In this document: positions 18,604 through 28,298 of the stretch, piece by piece
Numbering within the stretch: the stretch's first letter is position 1
Layout of the letters: the number at the start of each line of letters is the position of its first letter
DNA from: Burkholderia sp. SRS-46
GTDB lineage: Bacteria; Pseudomonadota; Gammaproteobacteria; Burkholderiales; Burkholderiaceae
Direction of reading: 5' to 3'
DNA length: 64,000 nucleotides
NCBI RefSeq assembly: GCF_004343775.1
Contig: NZ_PTXL01000010.1
Coordinates: 62,001 to 126,000 of the forward strand
The notes under the pieces: generated by a model
Databases searched by the model: none
What the model saw: the letters and a program-made list of their open reading frames with translations, nothing else
What the model was told of the DNA's origin: nothing
Position numbers and translations under genes: made by a program

Positions 18604-20928
18604 ATGACCCAATCTATTAGCCACCCCGATGCGCTGACGGATCACCAACGGCGGATCCACGACGAGCCGAGCGAGCTCGAACAGGTCATCGCCTGCCTCG
18701 GGGACGACGCTGCTACGTTGCGTGACGAAGACCAGTTCGTCGAAATGGCCGACAACATGGATGCCGCAGCGCGCTTGCTCTCGGCCCGCTTTCCCGTTGC
18801 TGCGACTGACGGGCCGGCCACACGCGCGAAGGGCATCGTGAACCTAACGCAGTATGCGTTCGAACTGGTCGGTGCGATTGAGCGCCTGCCGGATTCGCCA
18901 GAGCGCGCGGCGATTGCGGCGCAAGCCAAGGCCCTGCGTCTCGACCTCGTCATGGCGACGAGCGAATCATTGTTCGGCGAGGACGACCTCGCGCGGGTGC
19001 TGGAAGCGGTAGCGTTCCAATTCCGCGTCAAACCGTGGCTGCTCGAATGCTTCGGCGCGGAGATCGCGGGAGACCGCGCCGAGCGGAATCATCGCTTCCT
19101 AGAAGAGGCGCTCGAACTGGTGCAGGCATGCGGCTGCACGCGCAACGAGGCGCACCAGCTTGTCGACTACACATTCAGCCGCCCGCTTGGCGAACCGTCG
19201 CAAGAGGTTGGCGGAGTCATGGTCACGCTGGCGGCGCTGTGCCTCGCGAACGGGCTGGACATGCATGCGGCTGCCGAAGCGGAACTCGCGCGTGTCTGGA
19301 CCAAGACCGAGCAGATCCGCGCGAAGCAGGCCGCGAAGCCTAGGCACTCTCCCCTCCCGATCGCGGTAGATTCGGTTCAATCCGATCGTGTGTCGGTGGC
19401 ACACGATCATGTCCTCTCTCTCCTTGCTCAAGCTCGCGACGAGTTGTCGCGCGTGGAATGGGAGAACGATCCATCGAATCGCGTTGTAACTTTTCTCTCG
19501 CAGATTGACGCGGTCCTAAATTCAGAATCGCTTGAGACCGCCGCGCTCGGGGCCACTTCCATTATCAGTCCCAGCCAGGGCGGCCGCGCCGCAATCGGTA
19601 GCGGGGTCTCTGGTGCTGCCGACACCCTCAAGCAGGACTACATCCGCGCAGCCGAAAAGCTTTTCCCGGTCATTGAGACCGACGGTGGCCGCGTGGTCGA
19701 GTTCGCCGTGACGAAGGGAGCCGATATGACGGCGCCCTTTCCGATATCAGCAACATCAACGACGGCATCGCCAACGATCGCCGTGCAATCGATGGAGGCT
19801 ACTCCGATGAATGACGATCAGAAGAGCGTGACGCTTGTGGCGTTCGAGTCCGCGATGCAACGGTGTGCGCACGAGGCGGGTGCCGAGCCGCAGTTCGATC
19901 GAGATGTCGACGGCGACTATCTGCAACCGGAAATGCGTCGAGCGCTCGCCGGTTGGCTCGGCGCGGGGTCGCTCATTCTGGACCACATACGCGGTTTCGC
20001 CGAATTCGGCGAAGCCCGATTTCGTGGCGATGCTGCGTTCCAATTCGGCTTTCTGCAGTTCCTGGAGCATGCGGCCGACCAGCTGGCTCTGTCCAGCGAC
20101 GCACCGGACTCATCACGTGCGGCAGAACCGCGACAAGCGAATACCGTGATCGATGCTGCGGTGTTCGACGATGCGGTGCTTGACGATTTCAACCGCGCGT
20201 TGAAAGCGAAGATGGCGATGGGCAGAGCCCAGCGACACGGTGGCTGGTGGAGTGCGCCCGTGGAAGAGCTGTCGGCAATGCTTCGCGCACACGTCGACAA
20301 AGGCGATTCTCGCGATGTCGCCCTTCTCGCGATGATGCTCTGGTACAAGGACGCGACCGTTGCCCCCGCACCCGCGCTTCCCGCGGAGATTGTTGCTGCC
20401 GGCGAGCTCACGAAGATCTCAAGTAGTCCGGTCATGGGCGGGCAGCTCGACATCAGGACGTCGGCCGGCTCCATCGGTATTACCGGCTTCCCGAACGAAC
20501 TCGCGCGCGACTGCAAGCCGTTGCTGTGGGAACAAGTAGAGATTGTGATCCGCTCCGCGGACATCACACGACTTGCTGCGACGGTCAAGCCGGAATCAGC
20601 GTGGGCGCGGAGCTCGGCTCTCGAATGGCTGGCCGCCAGCCGGGCCGCGTTCCAGGTCGGTGTCGACCTGGATACCGTACATGCCTGGGCTGCGGCCAAC
20701 GAGATCGAGCACTGCGAAGACGACGGCACGCTCATGGTCCGATACGCCTCGGTTCTGGCCCGCGCGCATCGGTACCGGACGGGCCAGCGACTGGTCGCAA
20801 GCACACCCGGCGACGCCGTAGTCGGCCACGGGCATGAGTGTGAATACCGCGACCGCGACGGCGTCTGCGCGGAATCCGAAGCGCTCGATCATGACGCTGC
20901 GACCATCGTCTCGGAGCGCAAAGCGTGA
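18604..20928 (+). CDS. Mosaic protein: MazG-like region, TraB fragment, phage-like C-terminus
   Basis: The 774-residue reading frame looks assembled from several sources. Residues about 135-235 resemble phage-type MazG-like proteins (RFLEEALELVQACG, QEVGGVMVTLAALC). Residues about 314-374 resemble the C-terminal end of TraB (GRAAIG, then AAEKLFPVIETDGGR) and match this window's own traB product at about residues 390-443. Residues 527-580 match the C-terminal domain of the protein at 21347-21805. An internal ATG at 19807 has GGAGG eight bases upstream, so a separate 373-residue protein could be made from there. The main start has GGAGG upstream. Function is unknown; the MazG part may act on nucleotides, which is inference. 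Confidence 0.7.
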   Translation: MTQSISHPDALTDHQRRIHDEPSELEQVIACLGDDAATLRDEDQFVEMADNMDAAARLLSARFPVAATDGPATRAKGIVNLTQYAFELVGAIERLPDSPERAAIAAQAKALRLDLVMATSESLFGEDDLARVLEAVAFQFRVKPWLLECFGAEIAGDRAERNHRFLEEALELVQACGCTRNEAHQLVDYTFSRPLGEPSQEVGGVMVTLAALCLANGLDMHAAAEAELARVWTKTEQIRAKQAAKPRHSPLPIAVDSVQSDRVSVAHDHVLSLLAQARDELSRVEWENDPSNRVVTFLSQIDAVLNSESLETAALGATSIISPSQGGRAAIGSGVSGAADTLKQDYIRAAEKLFPVIETDGGRVVEFAVTKGADMTAPFPISATSTTASPTIAVQSMEATPMNDDQKSVTLVAFESAMQRCAHEAGAEPQFDRDVDGDYLQPEMRRALAGWLGAGSLILDHIRGFAEFGEARFRGDAAFQFGFLQFLEHAADQLALSSDAPDSSRAAEPRQANTVIDAAVFDDAVLDDFNRALKAKMAMGRAQRHGGWWSAPVEELSAMLRAHVDKGDSRDVALLAMMLWYKDATVAPAPALPAEIVAAGELTKISSSPVMGGQLDIRTSAGSIGITGFPNELARDCKPLLWEQVEIVIRSADITRLAATVKPESAWARSSALEWLAASRAAFQVGVDLDTVHAWAAANEIEHCEDDGTLMVRYASVLARAHRYRTGQRLVASTPGDAVVGHGHECEYRDRDGVCAESEALDHDAATIVSERKA

Positions 20929-21350
20929 GCCGCCTGACCAAAGCTGAGCGCGAGCAGGTGCGTCAGATGTTCGGCGGTCGATGCGCCTATTGCGGCACCG
21001 AGCTGACACAACGTTGGCATGCAGACCACTTCAATCCGGTGCGTCGCGATTTGGCGATCGTCCAGACCGAGCGCGGCTACCGGTTCAAGTCTGGACCGCC
21101 AACGCGGCCCGAGTTCGACGTGTTCGAGAACTTTATGCCGTCGTGTGTGCCCTGCAACATCGATAAGCACGCCATGGATCTGGAGGCATGGCGCAAGAAG
21201 TTGAGCCGGACGCTCGACGTCCTGAATGGCAACTACCCTACCTACCGCCACGCACGTCGATTCGGCCTTCTAATCGAGACGCCGGCGCCGATCATCTTCT
21301 ACTTCGAGCGCGTCGCGGCCGATGCCGGCGGCGCAGGAGCGAGCCAATGA
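20925..21350 (+). CDS. HNH-type endonuclease domain protein
   Basis: This 141-residue protein has the HNH layout: CAYCG zinc pair (near residue 20), WHADHFNPV with the catalytic-type His, and a second CVPCN pair followed by Asn and His (N-x2-KH). Free-standing HNH nucleases of this kind are common in phages and plasmids. It starts with GTG overlapping the upstream TGA and overlaps the next gene by 4 bases. Confidence 0.8.
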   Translation: MSRLTKAEREQVRQMFGGRCAYCGTELTQRWHADHFNPVRRDLAIVQTERGYRFKSGPPTRPEFDVFENFMPSCVPCNIDKHAMDLEAWRKKLSRTLDVLNGNYPTYRHARRFGLLIETPAPIIFYFERVAADAGGAGASQ

Positions 21351-21805
21351 CCACCACTGTCCAATACGAGCTGATTTATTGCCCCTTCTGCCGTGGACCC
21401 GCCGGGATGAAGGCGGCGCACGGCTTGTTCGGCGCGACCTGCACCGACCCGGCGTGTCAGGGCTATCAAATGGCGCTCACGTTCGCGAGTCCGTCCGATG
21501 CCGCGGCAGCATGGAATCGGCGCGCGGAGTCGACGCATCCCGACGATATCGCGGTCGATCGCTTCTGCGCGGCGATGAAGGCGAAGCTCGCCAAGAAGCG
21601 CGCCGAGGGGCGAGGCGGCTGGGACGACCCAGCGAGCTGTCACATTGCCACGCTCGCGCGGTATCTCGTCGAGCACGTCGGCAAGGGGGATCCGATCGAC
21701 GTAGCCAACTTCGCAATGATGCTTTACCACCGCGGCGCGGACAACAGCGTGTTGCCGGCTGCCCTCCATGTCTACATGGAGCCCATCACGCTCAAGGAGA
21801 TCTGA
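21347..21805 (+). CDS. Lar-like zinc-ribbon protein with phage-type C-terminal domain
   Basis: The 152-residue product has an N-terminal zinc ribbon (CPFCRG, then CTDPAC, then the DAAAAWNRRA end) like restriction-alleviation (Lar) proteins, and a C-terminal region (VDRFCAAMKAKLAKKRAEGR, then VGKGDPIDVANFAMML) that also occurs in the mosaic protein upstream. Lar-type proteins of phages modify host type I restriction; whether this one does so is inference. It overlaps the HNH gene by 4 bases. Confidence 0.7.
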   Translation: MTTTVQYELIYCPFCRGPAGMKAAHGLFGATCTDPACQGYQMALTFASPSDAAAAWNRRAESTHPDDIAVDRFCAAMKAKLAKKRAEGRGGWDDPASCHIATLARYLVEHVGKGDPIDVANFAMMLYHRGADNSVLPAALHVYMEPITLKEI

Positions 21806-21807
21806 TC

Positions 21808-22161
21808 ATGGCGCGCTTCAGACCCGTCCCAACGGCCGACGAATTGCTCGCGGTTATGCACCCGGGCGTTGCCTACGCGCCGTATGTGCTTGCTGGCCAG
21901 TTCAACCTGAAGGCGGACCGAATTCGACCGTTGCTCGACGAATTGCTCGCGACCGGGCGGCTCTCACCGATTCACGTGTCGAACTCGAGATCGTGCAACG
22001 TGTGTATTGCGGGTACCGACCCGCGTCCCACTTCGGCCACCGAGAAGTATGTCGGTGTGCCGGCCGCGCCGCGTCGGCATTTCGTGATGACCGGTGACCT
22101 GGACGCGTACGCCGCGGAGCTCCGGCGTCGAGCGGACCTCTGCATGATGGTGCGGCGATGA
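21808..22161 (+). CDS. Unknown small protein
   Basis: This 117-residue basic protein is not recognised. The first 60 residues (with LAGQFNLKADRIRPLLDELL) look like a small helix-turn-helix or winged-helix fold; a CNVC pair follows near residue 64. AAGGAG lies 8 bases before the ATG. It overlaps the DUF5131 gene by 4 bases. Confidence 0.62.
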   Translation: MARFRPVPTADELLAVMHPGVAYAPYVLAGQFNLKADRIRPLLDELLATGRLSPIHVSNSRSCNVCIAGTDPRPTSATEKYVGVPAAPRRHFVMTGDLDAYAAELRRRADLCMMVRR

Positions 22162-23258
22162 GCGAGAACAGCCAGATCGAGTGGACCGACCATACGTGGT
22201 CGCCCTGGGAGGGTTGCCAGAAGACCGGCCCGGGATGTGACCACTGCTATGCGGAGTCCATGAACCGGTGGTTGCGCCGGGGTGAGAACTGGGGACCTGG
22301 TGCGCCGCGCCGCACGTACGGGGCTCGGCATTGGGAAAAGCCGCTGCGTTGGAACGAGCATGCGCGCGTCTCCGGCCGCTCCGTCAAGGTCTTCCCGAGC
22401 GTGTGCGATCCGTTCGACAACGCGGCGCCGGCTGGCGCTCGCCGGGCATTCGGCCGGATGATTCTCGCCACCCCCGCACTGACGTGGCTTTTGCTGACCA
22501 AGCGCATCGGCAATGCCGGCGCAATGCTGGCGGAAATGTTTCCGGACGGTATGCCCGGCAACGTGGGGCTTGGCGCGACGGTGGTCAATCAGGACGAGGC
22601 CGACCGCGATATCCCGAAGCTGATCACCACGCCGGCCCGTGTCCGCTTCCTGTCGATCGAGCCCATGCTCGGCCCCATCGACCTGGAGTCGGTGCTGTGG
22701 CCCGGCCTCGACGGGCATCGCGTCGACGTGCTGCGCGGCGGCTACTGGAACGAGGCGCCGTACGTCACCGGCGCGCGATCGGCTGCGCTCGATGCGCCGA
22801 AAGGCGGGTTTACGAATCACTCGGACTTCCCGAGCACGGTTGATTGGGTGATCGCCGGCGGCGAAAGTGGGCGCGGCGCGCGCATCACGCACCCCGTGTG
22901 GGTTCGTCGGCTTCGCGATCAATGTCAGGGGGCCGATGTGCCGTTCCTCTTCAAACAATGGGGACAGTGGATGCCGGGGATCGACGCCACCAACGAGCAG
23001 ACCGAGGTAGCTCGGTGCGCCGCGTGGATTCAGCTGTCCGGCCATGTTCACGATGGGAACGACCCCGCAGCATTTGCCAACGGCGACACCCGCATGCTGA
23101 GCGTCGGCAAGAAGCTCGCGGGGCGCGCGCTCGACGGCGTCGTCCATCACGCGTTCCCGGATTCGGCACGGCCCCTCTGCAATGTCGACAACGTCGCGGC
23201 TTCCCGGGTTACCCCCGCTCGACACGTCATTCCTATCGTTGGAGATCGCCATGTGTAA
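22158..23258 (+). CDS. DUF5131 (phage Gp37/Gp68-type) protein
   Basis: The 366-residue protein has the family marks of DUF5131: IEWTDHTWSPWEGC at the start, then CDHCYAE, the LLLTKRIGN segment, RFLSIEPMLGPI and WVIAGGESGRGAR, and a late FLFKQWGQW. The Cys arrangement resembles a metal-cluster or radical-SAM-like site, but the reaction is unknown. Phages and plasmids carry it widely. It overlaps the upstream gene by 4 bases, and traH begins 8 bases before its stop, so the cargo genes are built into the tra operon. Confidence 0.87.
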   Translation: MSENSQIEWTDHTWSPWEGCQKTGPGCDHCYAESMNRWLRRGENWGPGAPRRTYGARHWEKPLRWNEHARVSGRSVKVFPSVCDPFDNAAPAGARRAFGRMILATPALTWLLLTKRIGNAGAMLAEMFPDGMPGNVGLGATVVNQDEADRDIPKLITTPARVRFLSIEPMLGPIDLESVLWPGLDGHRVDVLRGGYWNEAPYVTGARSAALDAPKGGFTNHSDFPSTVDWVIAGGESGRGARITHPVWVRRLRDQCQGADVPFLFKQWGQWMPGIDATNEQTEVARCAAWIQLSGHVHDGNDPAAFANGDTRMLSVGKKLAGRALDGVVHHAFPDSARPLCNVDNVAASRVTPARHVIPIVGDRHV

Positions 23259-24717
23259 GGGGCTCTCGTTCAGGGCGTATCGCCTCTCCCGTCGCGCGCA
23301 GCGCTGCCTGCAGGCCGTCATCGCCGCGCTCTCGCTCGCCTGCCTGGTCTATACGCAGCCGTCGGCCGCCATGTCGATGCAGGACCTGTTCAATAGCGTC
23401 AACGCAATGGGCAACGTCACGGGCCCGGGGGCACTCCAGGGCCAGACGATGGACATGTTCTCCGGCGGCTCGCTCTTCATGCGCATGCCCAGACGCACCT
23501 ATCAGGTCGCGTCGATGACACCGCCGTCGTGGAATGCCGGCTGCGGCGGCATCGACCTGTTCATGGGCGGGTTCTCGTTCATCACCAAGGAGCAGTTCGT
23601 CGCGATGCTGCGCAACATCGGCTCGAACGCGCTCGGCTATAGCTTCAAGCTCGCGATCCAGAACCTGTGCCCGACGTGCGACAACGTGATGCAGGCGCTC
23701 GCCGCGACCGCGCAGCAGGTCAATCGGCTCAACATGGACTCGTGCACGGCGGCCAAGGGTCTCGTCAATGCCGCACTGCCCGATACCTGGACACGCGGTA
23801 AGCAGGACGCTGCCAAGAACTTCGGCGTGGACAGCAACATCTTCGAGAACATCACCGACGCCTGGACCAACGTGATGGATGACGAGTCCAAGGCGAACGA
23901 CGTGATCGACACCGTCAAGAACAACAACCCCCAGGCCAAGGATGTGCTCCCTACCGGCAATGTCGTGTGGAAGGCGCTCAAGCACGTCGACGGGATGACG
24001 GACGAGGACCGGATGGTCCTGATGTCGCTGGTCGGCTCGATGATCTTCCCGACCGATGGCGGCCCACAGACCCCCCGGCCGCTGATGCCCACCGACATCG
24101 ACGTCGCAACGCTGATCGGCAGCGCCATCGACAAGGGCAGCAAGGTGAAGGTCCCAATCTGGCGGTGCGACACGATGAGCGCCGATGGGTGTTTGCATCC
24201 GTACCCGGACAACCTGAGCACGGATAGCTTCTACACGATGGTCGAGAACCGCATGACGAGCATCGCGGATCACATCGCCAGCCGCTCACCGCACGACAAC
24301 GTCGACCAGGTCATTGCCTTCCTGAACACGACCGACCTGCCGGTCTACAGCATGATCGCGACCGGCACGCGCTACGGCAACACGTCGTTGAGCGACGGCG
24401 CGATCGCGACCTACGTCGACCTGGTCGCGGCGAAGTACGCGGAGGTGTACATCCGGCGATGCGTCAAGGATCTGCAGGAGGCGATCGGCAAGTACATGGC
24501 GCTCGCTGACGCGAGCCAGGCGGATTCGCTCAAGGAGATTCAGCCCCAGATGGACCGGGTCACGAATCTCGCGCACCAGGCGCTGATGAAAGCGTATTCC
24601 CAGACCGTGAGCACCCACAACATCGCGCTCGAGCTGCAGGCGATGGAACGGGCCGTCGACGCCAATCTCTCCGAGACGCTGCGCAATTCGCTCGCGTTCG
24701 GCAAGAGCCTGAACTAG
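23251..24717 (+). CDS. traH: TraH, F-type pilus assembly protein
   Basis: This 488-residue protein has a signal peptide and the TraH features: MSMQDLFNSVNAMGNVTGPG at the mature start, the GGCGGIDLF-like SWNAGCGGIDLFMGGFSF block, paired Cys residues and a helical C-terminus. TraH acts at the outer membrane with TraF and TraU in pilus extension. The start at 23251 has GGAG seven bases upstream. It overlaps the DUF5131 gene by 8 bases. Confidence 0.93.
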   Translation: MCKGLSFRAYRLSRRAQRCLQAVIAALSLACLVYTQPSAAMSMQDLFNSVNAMGNVTGPGALQGQTMDMFSGGSLFMRMPRRTYQVASMTPPSWNAGCGGIDLFMGGFSFITKEQFVAMLRNIGSNALGYSFKLAIQNLCPTCDNVMQALAATAQQVNRLNMDSCTAAKGLVNAALPDTWTRGKQDAAKNFGVDSNIFENITDAWTNVMDDESKANDVIDTVKNNNPQAKDVLPTGNVVWKALKHVDGMTDEDRMVLMSLVGSMIFPTDGGPQTPRPLMPTDIDVATLIGSAIDKGSKVKVPIWRCDTMSADGCLHPYPDNLSTDSFYTMVENRMTSIADHIASRSPHDNVDQVIAFLNTTDLPVYSMIATGTRYGNTSLSDGAIATYVDLVAAKYAEVYIRRCVKDLQEAIGKYMALADASQADSLKEIQPQMDRVTNLAHQALMKAYSQTVSTHNIALELQAMERAVDANLSETLRNSLAFGKSLN

Positions 24718-24728
24718 TGGGGGTTCGA

Positions 24729-27700
24729 ATGGGCATCGAGATTCAGACGTGGTGGAACGTCGAGACGCTGTACTACGTGTTGAACGCGGTCGCCGCCACC
24801 ATGATGAGCGTCGGCTACAGCGGGCTCTTGAAGTTCGTGTTCATCATCGCGCTGATGATCGGGCTCTTCGGCTACGTCGGACGGCAATTCGAGCTGATGA
24901 TGTGGTTCATTCAGGCACTGATGTTCGTGACGATCCTGAACCTGCCGATCGCGCGGGTCACGCTCGTCGATCGCACCGGTCTCGAGCCGCCGCGGAGCAT
25001 CGATCACGTCCCCGTCGCGTTGGCGAGCGTCGCGCAAGCGAATTCGCTCGTCTTCAACTACCTGACCAGGACCTACGAGACCGTGTTCGGGGTACCAGAC
25101 GATCTGGGGCTCGAGAAAGGCGACGTCGGGTTCGGCCATCGGATCCTGCGGCAGGTTAACTCGGCCGTCGTGCGCGATCCCGGCTTGCGCGCCGACCTGA
25201 TGCAGTTCTTCAAGGAGTGCACGAAGTACGACATTCTCGACGGGGTGATCACGCCCGACCAAATCGTCGCTGGAACGGATACGTGGAACACGATCTTCAG
25301 CAACACGAGCCCGGCGCGCTTCGTCACATACAACGTGCTGACCAACACGCCGAAGACCGATACGTGCGTCGCGGTCGCGCAGGTGCTGAAGACCCGTGTC
25401 GAGGGCGCGGTGACCAGCGCCCAGCAGTTCTACGGCCGCCAGGCGTTCCCCCAGGCCAGTTCGGACGGGCTTGCGCAGCAGATGTTCCTCTCGACGGTCT
25501 CAACATCCAACGCCTGGCTGCTCGACTCATCAGGCTCCGCGTCGGACGCCATGAAACAGGCGATGTTCAACAACCTGTGGCGCGACGCCGGCACCGCCAT
25601 GGCCCGCGCGCACAACGATCCGGCCGCGATCGCAGACGCCAATGCGCTGATCGCCGAGGCGGAAGCCGCGCGGCAGGCGAACGGCTCGAACAGCACCCTC
25701 AGCCTGCTCGGCCAGGAAACGATCCCCCACATGCGCAACTGGATCGAGGCCATCCTGTACGCCCTCTTCCCGGTGGTGGTTGCGCTGATGGTCCTGGTGC
25801 CCGCGGAGGCCGCCAAGCGGGTGCTCGCAGGGTATTTCATGGGGCTGGTCTGGATCGGCCTCTGGCCGGTGCTGTTCGCGATCATCAATCATCTGTCGCT
25901 GATCCACCTCCACAGCAAGCTCGCCGCGCTCAAGCTCGCGAACGGCGTGCCGTTCCAGTTGAGCAACGTGTTCGACGCCACGATCGTCGACGAGCAGGCG
26001 ATGATCGGTTACATGGTGGTCCTTGTCCCATTCATTGCCGGCGCCGTTGTCAGAATGGCCGATGGCCAGATCTACGGCTTGGCTGACCGGATGATTTCGG
26101 GCTTGAGTTCGGCTGGCGCACGCTCGGGCGCCGCGATCGCCGGCGGCAATTACAGCATGGGGCAGTCCGGCATCGATACGTCGTCGGTGAATACCACCAC
26201 GATGCAGAAGTTCGATAGCGGCTTTGCCTCGAGCAGCGGCAGCACCGCGATGCAGCTCGCCGACGGCAGCACGCTGCGCGTGTCGAGCAACGGGCGTGCC
26301 GCGCTCGATCGTTTCCAGGAGCACATGCTGAGCAGCATGGTCGCGGCCGACGAGCGTTCGATCGGCAGCAGCAGCGAGCGCTTCAGCGGCACGTCGAACT
26401 TCTCAGGCAGCTCGAATATTTCGCGGACCGGTACCTCCCTTTCGGGTACCGAGACGTTCGGGCATTCCGCCGACCGCGGCACGAGTCAGGGGACGAGCCA
26501 GCTGAATTCCGTGACGGACAGCGGTGGGTTGAGCGGCCGCAGTGCACACGACGAGTCGGTGGGGCGCGACCGGTCGATTGACTCGCGCTTTGGCGAGAAC
26601 ATCCAAGCACAAGACGGCATTCTCCTGCGCGCGGGAGCTGGCGGTCGTCTCGGTGTGGACGCAAGCGTCGACACGGGAAATCCAGGTCGTGCAGCGGGCC
26701 AGCCAAATGGAAACAACGTCACCCGCGATCAAGCGCGCGTGCGCCGAGCTATGGAGCAAGGGGGGGCGTCTCAGCAGCAAATCGCAGACGCTGTGAACAA
26801 GGTAGGGGCGGCGCAAACATCCAGTCAGTCCTCTGCGACTGGAGCGGTGAATCGAGCCCGAGGTGCAGTAGGCGTTGATGCACACATCGGGGGCGATATT
26901 ACGGGTGCCCGAAACTATCTAGCCGATCAGGGGAGAACGTTCGGGTACGGTGAAAGTCATCGCGATGGCGATTCCGCGTCGCGTGCAACCGAATACTCCC
27001 ACACTGGGTCGGCAACGGCTCAGAACACGACCGGCGAGCAATCGGCGCAAAGCGATCGTCACGATCGCACCGCGTCGAGAACCACGACGTCCGAATCGGC
27101 CAGCCAGAGTGAGAGCGGCTTTCGGCGCGAGTCGGGAGCGCGGACATCAGCCGCGACCAATAGCTCGCGACGCCATGAAGTAATGGAAAACATGATGGCC
27201 GACCCCGAGCTCTTCTGGAAGGTCGCGCAAGCCAATCACATGTCTGCGACCCGTTTCGTCCTGCAGAACGAGGGCAAGATCGTCGGTATGGTCGGGCAAT
27301 ACCTCGACAACCAGGCGATGGCCCAACACGTTTCCACGCCGACGTGGGGCAGTCCGTACACGCCCGATGCGCCCGGCTACGCCTCCTACGACACCGGGCG
27401 GGCCGCGTCCGGTGCTTCGGACGGTTCCAGTCGCCGCTCAGGCGGCGCCCGCGCCCGCACGTTCGACTCGTTGGTGCGCGATACGGGATTCGGTTCCGTT
27501 ACGCCGGTTCAACCCAACATGGCGTCGCCGTCGGAGATCGCGGGGGCACGCGCGGACGCCAGCGCGCCCCTCTCGACTAGTTCACCGCAGAGCCTGGGCG
27601 CGCGTGCTCAGGAATTCGACAAGGAGGTCCAACGATACGCGAGCCCCGATCGGGCGCTCGGCGAGGGGCGCGTCACGCAGACGGAAGTGAATGCCGCCAA

Positions 27701-27818
27701 CGAGGGCCGCGATTTGCACGATTACGCCCGGCGGGCCGCCAACACCGCGAAGGAGGCGGTTGGCCTCAAGCCGGGCGAAGACTACGACAAGAAGGACGTG
27801 CCGCCGAAGATCAATTGA
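24729..27818 (+). CDS. traG: TraG, inner-membrane mating-pair stabilisation protein
   Basis: The 1029-residue product has the TraG plan: an N-terminal membrane domain (helices near residues 15-85 and 340-460) and a long periplasmic C-terminal region of more than 500 residues rich in Ser, Gly and Thr. TraG serves both pilus assembly and mating-pair stabilisation or exclusion. A GTG at 24717 that overlaps the traH stop is an alternative start; ATG at 24729 is preferred because the G-run at 24719-24723 then works as ribosome site. It is the last recognisable tra gene in the window and converges with a minus-strand gene, overlapping it by 8 bases. Confidence 0.92.
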   Translation: MGIEIQTWWNVETLYYVLNAVAATMMSVGYSGLLKFVFIIALMIGLFGYVGRQFELMMWFIQALMFVTILNLPIARVTLVDRTGLEPPRSIDHVPVALASVAQANSLVFNYLTRTYETVFGVPDDLGLEKGDVGFGHRILRQVNSAVVRDPGLRADLMQFFKECTKYDILDGVITPDQIVAGTDTWNTIFSNTSPARFVTYNVLTNTPKTDTCVAVAQVLKTRVEGAVTSAQQFYGRQAFPQASSDGLAQQMFLSTVSTSNAWLLDSSGSASDAMKQAMFNNLWRDAGTAMARAHNDPAAIADANALIAEAEAARQANGSNSTLSLLGQETIPHMRNWIEAILYALFPVVVALMVLVPAEAAKRVLAGYFMGLVWIGLWPVLFAIINHLSLIHLHSKLAALKLANGVPFQLSNVFDATIVDEQAMIGYMVVLVPFIAGAVVRMADGQIYGLADRMISGLSSAGARSGAAIAGGNYSMGQSGIDTSSVNTTTMQKFDSGFASSSGSTAMQLADGSTLRVSSNGRAALDRFQEHMLSSMVAADERSIGSSSERFSGTSNFSGSSNISRTGTSLSGTETFGHSADRGTSQGTSQLNSVTDSGGLSGRSAHDESVGRDRSIDSRFGENIQAQDGILLRAGAGGRLGVDASVDTGNPGRAAGQPNGNNVTRDQARVRRAMEQGGASQQQIADAVNKVGAAQTSSQSSATGAVNRARGAVGVDAHIGGDITGARNYLADQGRTFGYGESHRDGDSASRATEYSHTGSATAQNTTGEQSAQSDRHDRTASRTTTSESASQSESGFRRESGARTSAATNSSRRHEVMENMMADPELFWKVAQANHMSATRFVLQNEGKIVGMVGQYLDNQAMAQHVSTPTWGSPYTPDAPGYASYDTGRAASGASDGSSRRSGGARARTFDSLVRDTGFGSVTPVQPNMASPSEIAGARADASAPLSTSSPQSLGARAQEFDKEVQRYASPDRALGEGRVTQTEVNAANEGRDLHDYARRAANTAKEAVGLKPGEDYDKKDVPPKIN

Positions 27819-28191
27819 TCCGAATGCAACCTGGAGACCAAGTACCGACGAGTCCTGTATCAGGGTTGTACCAGATCGGCGGCTCCTGGCCCGACTCCGA
27901 TTTACTCCAGAGAGGGGGATCAAACGGGTCCGACGGCGCGAGCGGCACCCCTTTATCGGCGAGATATCGAGGAATACCGAAGATGCTCTCAAACGCAACG
28001 AACATCAGTCGCACGACCAGCAGGTCGAACACGACGTTCGCCGCTACCGGGTGGCCGAGCGAATCCAGCACGGCCTTAAGCGCGAAGGCGAGCGGCACCA
28101 TCACGAGCAACCAACGTCCGCCGCGCGCAAACCAGCGCAGCGCGTGGAAATGCAGAAACGGATGCCACAGCGCATGGAACAGGTTCTTCAT
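27811..28191 (-). CDS. Small inner-membrane protein
   Basis: This 126-residue minus-strand protein has two hydrophobic segments (about residues 25-45 and 52-72) and a soluble C-terminal tail. A GTG two codons upstream (28197) is an alternative start. It converges on traG, with the two coding regions overlapping at their ends. The family is not recognised; in F-type plasmids the region after traG often carries small surface-exclusion or entry-exclusion genes, so that role is possible but unproved. Confidence 0.65.
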   Translation of the reverse strand: MKNLFHALWHPFLHFHALRWFARGGRWLLVMVPLAFALKAVLDSLGHPVAANVVFDLLVVRLMFVAFESIFGIPRYLADKGVPLAPSDPFDPPLWSKSESGQEPPIWYNPDTGLVGTWSPGCIRIN

Positions 28192-28298
28192 GGCCACCCC
28201 CGCTGTCGGACGCCATTCATCTGTTGTGCTGGATGTGTCTCAGGCGTCTGGGTATGTTGGTCCGGCGTCATCCCCTCATCGCATCAGGAGACGAGCGC

